DNA from: an uncultured Ruminococcus sp.
GTDB lineage: Bacteria; Bacillota; Clostridia; Oscillospirales; Ruminococcaceae
NCBI GenBank assembly: GCA_947589205.1
Contig: CANQCJ010000083.1
Coordinates: 1-8,792, forward strand
DNA: 8,792 nucleotides
Reading direction: 5' to 3'
Under the pieces are notes generated by a model. It was not told where the DNA came from, searched no databases, and saw only the letters and a list, made by a program, of their open reading frames with translations. Made by a program: the position numbers and the translations under genes. Shown piece after piece: positions 6,197 through 8,792 of the stretch (position 1 is the first letter of the stretch; each line of letters starts with the position of its first letter).

Positions 6197-7552
6197 CTAT
6201 TGATCCGTCTGCGGCAGTCTTTTGAAAAACCATGAAGCGAAAAAGAGAGCGGTTACAAACGAAAGTATGTAGGAAAGCGGTTGTGCTTCTTCTATGCCGT
6301 GAAGTCCTCTCAGATCGGCGAGAATGATTATCGCGGGAATGAAGTAAACGCCGTTTTTGAGCGAAGAGATAAGCGAAGCCTGAAGCTTCTGTCCGGTGCT
6401 TTGAAGCTGCATTTCCGTTACAACGCTAAAGGGGAGAAAGAGCAGTGAAACGCATTGCAGTCTTAACGCTCTTAATCCTATCTCTATAACAGCCGGATCG
6501 TCTCTGAAAATTCCGATAAGCGGGGCAGCGAAGATAAACACGAGCAGTGAAGCTATGCCGACGACGCATTCGGAGAAAACGAAGGTAAATTTAAAGGCTT
6601 CGCGGACGCGGCTGAATTTTTTCGCGCCGTAATTATATCCGCTGACCGGCTGAAATCCCTGACCTATGCCCAGTCCGACCGAGAAAACGAACATAACTAT
6701 TTTTGTAACTATACTCATAGCCGCGACAGCTTCATCGCCGTATAACGCCGCGCTGTTGTTGAGCAGCATAGTGGAAATGCTGCTGAGTCCCTGCCTGAGC
6801 ATACTCGGCAGACCGGTCGTCACGATGTCCTTTAAAATAGAAAGCTTTAATCTTATCATTGACGGGGAAATTTTAATTATGCTGTGACCTGTGAGGAATA
6901 TTCCGAGAAGGATAGAAAAGCTGACGACCTGAGAGAGCGCGGTAGCAAGTCCCGCGCCGGAAATGCCCATTTTCAAGCCGAACATAAATATAGGGTCTCC
7001 CGCGATATTGAGTATCGCTCCCGCGGTCATGCCGATCATGGCGAGAGAAGCCTTGCCCTCGTATCTTAATATGTTGTTCAGCACAAAGCTCGATACTGTA
7101 AACGGCGCTGCATATAGGATATATTTAGCGTAGTCCATCGCATAGGGAGCTATTGTGTCGGTGCTTCCGAGCAGAAATATCAGCGGTCTTAAAAATATAA
7201 GGCAGACGATCTCGATAACCGCGCCGAGCGTCAGCGAGGTAAAGAAAGCCGTCGAAGCGTAGACAGAAGCGGTGTGCGAGTGTTCCGAGCCGAGCAGTCT
7301 TGAAATTACGCTGCCCGAGCCTTGACCGAACATAAATCCGACCGCCTGCAATATCGCCATAAGTCCGAATATGACCCCGACAGCTCCGCTTGCGCTGTTG
7401 CTGCCGAGCATTCCGACAAAGGCGGTGTCCGCCATATTGTAGAAATTAGTCACCAGCATTGTCAGAGTGGTAGGAATGCCGAGCTGAACGACGAGCCTTG
7501 AGACCGGCGTTTCTGTCATACGCGAAAGCTGTTGTTTTTCCGCGTCATTCAT
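6197..7552 (-). CDS. MATE-family multidrug/Na+ (or H+) antiporter, MepA-like
   Basis: This 451-residue protein is the usual MATE length, with about twelve hydrophobic helices in two six-helix halves. Family hallmarks are the first-helix stretch IPTTLTMLVTNFYNMADTAF (26-45, with Asp42), the GQGSGSVISRLLG loop (76-88), LRYEGKA (162-168) and LNIAGDPIFMFG (181-192). The second half has GIGQGFQPVSGYNYGAKKFS (295-314), which resembles MepA-type pumps more than NorM types. Such proteins export cationic drugs or metabolites using an ion gradient; the substrate here is not predictable. The start at 7552 has AAGGG 8 nt upstream; a second Met at residue 12 is less well supported. The gene ends with TAG. 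It starts only 19 nt after the T-tract of the tsf terminator, with no clear promoter in between, so it may depend on read-through or on a promoter inside tsf. Confidence 0.93.
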   Translation of the reverse strand: MNDAEKQQLSRMTETPVSRLVVQLGIPTTLTMLVTNFYNMADTAFVGMLGSNSASGAVGVIFGLMAILQAVGFMFGQGSGSVISRLLGSEHSHTASVYASTAFFTSLTLGAVIEIVCLIFLRPLIFLLGSTDTIAPYAMDYAKYILYAAPFTVSSFVLNNILRYEGKASLAMIGMTAGAILNIAGDPIFMFGLKMGISGAGLATALSQVVSFSILLGIFLTGHSIIKISPSMIRLKLSILKDIVTTGLPSMLRQGLSSISTMLLNNSAALYGDEAVAAMSIVTKIVMFVFSVGLGIGQGFQPVSGYNYGAKKFSRVREAFKFTFVFSECVVGIASLLVFIFAAPLIGIFRDDPAVIEIGLRALRLQCVSLLFLPFSVVTEMQLQSTGQKLQASLISSLKNGVYFIPAIIILADLRGLHGIEEAQPLSYILSFVTALFFASWFFKRLPQTDQ

Positions 7553-7560
7553 TTAAAGAT

Positions 7561-7565
7561 CCCTT
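7561..7565 (-). promoter_or_regulatory. Ribosome binding site of the MATE gene
   Basis: The minus strand reads GGGAAGGGAT here, with AAGGG ending 8 nt before the ATG at 7552. This favours 7552 over the internal Met codon eleven codons later. Confidence 0.6.
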
Positions 7566-7571
7566 CCCGCT

Positions 7572-7610
7572 AAAAAAATTTCCTCCGAACTTTTTTAAGC
7601 CCGGAGGAAA
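7572..7610 (-). terminator. Intrinsic terminator of the rpsB-tsf operon
   Basis: On the minus strand TTTCCTCCG (7610-7602) pairs with CGGAGGAAA (7587-7579), 9 bp. The loop can be tightened by an inner CTT/AAG pairing (7590-7592 with 7597-7599). Seven T residues follow at once (7578-7572). It begins 4 nt after the tsf stop codon, the usual position for an operon-end terminator. The 3' arm contains GGAGG but is followed by no start codon in range. Confidence 0.88.
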
Positions 7611-7614
7611 AGAA

Positions 7615-8535
7615 TTACTTCTTGATCATTGAAGCAACTTCGTCTGCGAAATTGTCCTCTTTCTTTTCGATTCCCTCGCCGCGCTCAAAACGAACGTAAT
7701 CGGCGATAGAAATGCTTCCGCCAAGCTGTTTAGCTGTCTGTGCAACGTGTGCTCCTACGGATACCTTGTCGTCCTTAACGAAAGCCTGATCTACAAGGCA
7801 GTTTTCGGTATAGTACTTTCCGACCTTGCCCTCGACGATCTTGACCTTGACCTGTTCGGGCTTGTTAGCCATCTTAGGATCGTCAGCCATCTGAGCGAGC
7901 ATGATCTCTTTTTCCTTATCGAGCACCTCTGCGGGCACCTGAGTTCTGTCAAGATAAGCGGGGTTCATAGCCGCTACCTGAAGCGCGCAGTCCTTGCCCA
8001 CCTCATATACCTTATCCGCGTCAAGGTCGGTGTCGAGCTTGACCATAACGCCTATGCTGCCGCCGCCGTGAACGTAGCTTACAAGAGTGCCCTCGAGTCT
8101 TGCGAATCTGCGGACAACGATATTTTCTCTTATCTTCATTCCGGCAAGCTCTGTAAGAGCTTCGTCAACGGTCTTATCCGAACCGCTGAGCGTGCAGGCT
8201 TTGAGCGCGTCAACGTCTGCGGGAGCTTTTTCGATAACGGTCTTTGCTACTGCGTTTACGAACGCCTTGAAATCCTCGCTCTTAGCGGCGAAATCTGTTT
8301 CGGTGTTTACCTCTACTAAAGCTCCGACGCTTCCGTCTACTACGGCTTCAACAAGACCCTCGGCAGCAACTCTGCCGCTCTTTTTAGCCTGTGTTGCGAG
8401 ACCCTTTTCGCGAAGGATCTCTATCGCCTTTTCCTGATCGTTGTCGGTCTCGACGAGCGCTCTTTTGCAGTCCATCATGCCGACGCCGGTAAGCTCCATA
8501 AGAGCCTTTATATCCTTAACGGTTACATTAGCCAT
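7615..8535 (-). CDS. tsf: Translation elongation factor Ts (EF-Ts)
   Basis: EF-Ts is the cytosolic factor that removes GDP from EF-Tu so that EF-Tu can be reloaded with GTP. The 306 residues match the bacterial family in length. The N-terminal UBA-like domain is clear (about 1-55: VKDIKALMELTGVGMMDCKRAL, then LREKGLATQAKKSGRVAAEG). The EF-Tu-contacting motif NTETDF follows (77-82; Asp81 and Phe82 correspond to the residues that enter the magnesium/nucleotide site region of EF-Tu). Core subdomains include VSYVHGGGSIGVMV (152-165) and AMNPAYL (189-195). The C-terminal part ends in a lysine-rich tail. The start at 8535 has AGGAGG 9 nt upstream. It follows rpsB by 76 nt on the same strand, the conserved bacterial rpsB-tsf order, and a strong terminator follows directly. 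Confidence 0.98.
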   Translation of the reverse strand: MANVTVKDIKALMELTGVGMMDCKRALVETDNDQEKAIEILREKGLATQAKKSGRVAAEGLVEAVVDGSVGALVEVNTETDFAAKSEDFKAFVNAVAKTVIEKAPADVDALKACTLSGSDKTVDEALTELAGMKIRENIVVRRFARLEGTLVSYVHGGGSIGVMVKLDTDLDADKVYEVGKDCALQVAAMNPAYLDRTQVPAEVLDKEKEIMLAQMADDPKMANKPEQVKVKIVEGKVGKYYTENCLVDQAFVKDDKVSVGAHVAQTAKQLGGSISIADYVRFERGEGIEKKEDNFADEVASMIKK

Positions 8536-8544
8536 TTTAATTTT

Positions 8545-8550
8545 CCTCCT
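8545..8550 (-). promoter_or_regulatory. Ribosome binding site of tsf
   Basis: The minus strand reads AGGAGG, 9 nt before the ATG at 8535. It lies just downstream of the spacer hairpin (8560-8594) and is not covered by it. Confidence 0.8.
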
Positions 8551-8559
8551 GCAATATTT

Positions 8560-8594
8560 CAGACAGCGTCCGTTTAAAAAGCAGACGCCGTCCG
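8560..8594 (-). other. RNA stem-loop in the rpsB-tsf spacer
   Basis: In the minus-strand transcript CGGACGGCGTC (8594-8584) pairs with GACGCTGTCTG (8570-8560) over 11 bp, including two G-U pairs, around a 13-nt loop containing TTTTT. In a plus-strand transcript the two G-U pairs would be A-C mismatches, so the structure suits the rpsB-tsf mRNA. No T-tract follows the 3' arm, so it is not a standard terminator. It may be an RNA processing or stability element, or a weak attenuator setting the ratio of S2 to EF-Ts. Function is inferred only from position. Confidence 0.55.
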
Positions 8595-8597
8595 TTA
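8560..8597. repeat. Imperfect direct repeat of a quasi-palindromic unit
   Basis: CAGACAGCGTCCGTTT (8560-8575) and CAGACGCCGTCCGTTA (8582-8597) match at 13 of 16 positions, with copies 22 bp apart. Each copy is itself nearly palindromic (CAGAC, 3 nt, GTCCG), which is why the two copies can also pair with each other to give the larger stem-loop annotated here. It may be a local tandem duplication. Confidence 0.6.
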
Positions 8598-8611
8598 AAT
8601 TTCAATAATAA

Positions 8612-8792
8612 TTATTCCTCAGCCTCTGCTGCAGCGGCAACGTCCGCGTTGTCAGCGCCCTGTCTGCCCTCGATGATAGCATCGGCCATGCAGCCTGCGA
8701 TAAGCTTTACCGCACGGATAGCGTCGTCGTTTCCGGGGATAACATAATCAACGTCGTCCGGGTCGCAGTTGGTATCAACGATAGCGACAACG
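8612..8792 (-). CDS. rpsB: 30S ribosomal protein S2, C-terminal part (5' end outside window)
   Basis: Only the last 59 residues and the TAA (8614-8612) are present; the first complete codon begins at 8791. The visible residues VVAIVDTNCDPDDVDYVIPGNDDAIRAVKLI are the highly conserved S2 segment (usual form: DTNCDPD-VDY-IPGNDDAIRA), so the identification is firm. The tail is acidic and alanine-rich (ADNADVAAAAEAEE), as is common in Gram-positive S2. S2 is a late-assembling protein of the small subunit, needed for binding S1 or its equivalent and for mRNA engagement. It is followed by tsf on the same strand in the conserved bacterial order; the operon promoter is outside the window. Confidence 0.97.
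   Translation of the reverse strand, partial: VVAIVDTNCDPDDVDYVIPGNDDAIRAVKLIAGCMADAIIEGRQGADNADVAAAAEAEE

Noticed and set aside
7747..8319. 190-codon plus-strand open frame opposite tsf
   Set aside because: Entirely within a confidently identified EF-Ts gene; its hydrophobic look comes from the complement of charged codons.

Overview
The window looks like ordinary chromosome from a low-to-moderate GC Gram-positive (Firmicutes/Clostridia, possibly a Ruminococcaceae/Oscillospiraceae-type gut anaerobe). This rests on strong AGGAGG-type ribosome binding sites, a consensus sigma-A promoter, intrinsic terminators with T-tracts, and the moxR / DUF58 / transglutaminase order also seen in Bacillus yeaC-yeaD-yebA. 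The genus is an inference. No mobile element, CRISPR array, tRNA or rRNA was seen, and no convincing novel system.

Layout. (1) 1-500, plus strand: the C-terminal part of an EamA/DMT-type membrane transporter, cut by the window edge. (2) 501-625: a spacer with a near-ideal sigma-A promoter (TTGACA, 18 bp, TGTTATAAT) facing right. (3) 626-4974, plus strand: a tight three-gene operon of a MoxR-type AAA+ ATPase, a DUF58 membrane protein and a polytopic membrane transglutaminase-like protein. (4) 4986-5016: a hairpin terminator between convergent genes. (5) 8792 down to 5029, minus strand: the end of rpsB (ribosomal protein S2), tsf (EF-Ts), a terminator, a MATE efflux transporter, and prfB (release factor 2).

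How the genes work together. On the minus strand, rpsB, tsf and prfB are translation genes: a 30S protein, the EF-Tu nucleotide exchange factor, and the UGA/UAA release factor. The MATE pump sits between tsf and prfB with no obvious functional link. On the plus strand, the MoxR ATPase probably acts as a chaperone or remodelling factor for its partners; the DUF58 protein is the likely membrane-anchored adaptor and the transglutaminase-like protein the extracytoplasmic effector. The substrate of this module cannot be told from the sequence.

Points most worth a second look: prfB is read in one frame, without the programmed +1 frameshift that controls RF2 in many bacteria; the rpsB-tsf spacer holds a duplicated quasi-palindrome that can fold two ways, with G-U pairs favouring structure in the minus-strand RNA; and the MATE gene starts just after a strong terminator with no visible promoter of its own. 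Every spacer is shorter than 130 bases, so no long gene-free stretch remains undescribed.
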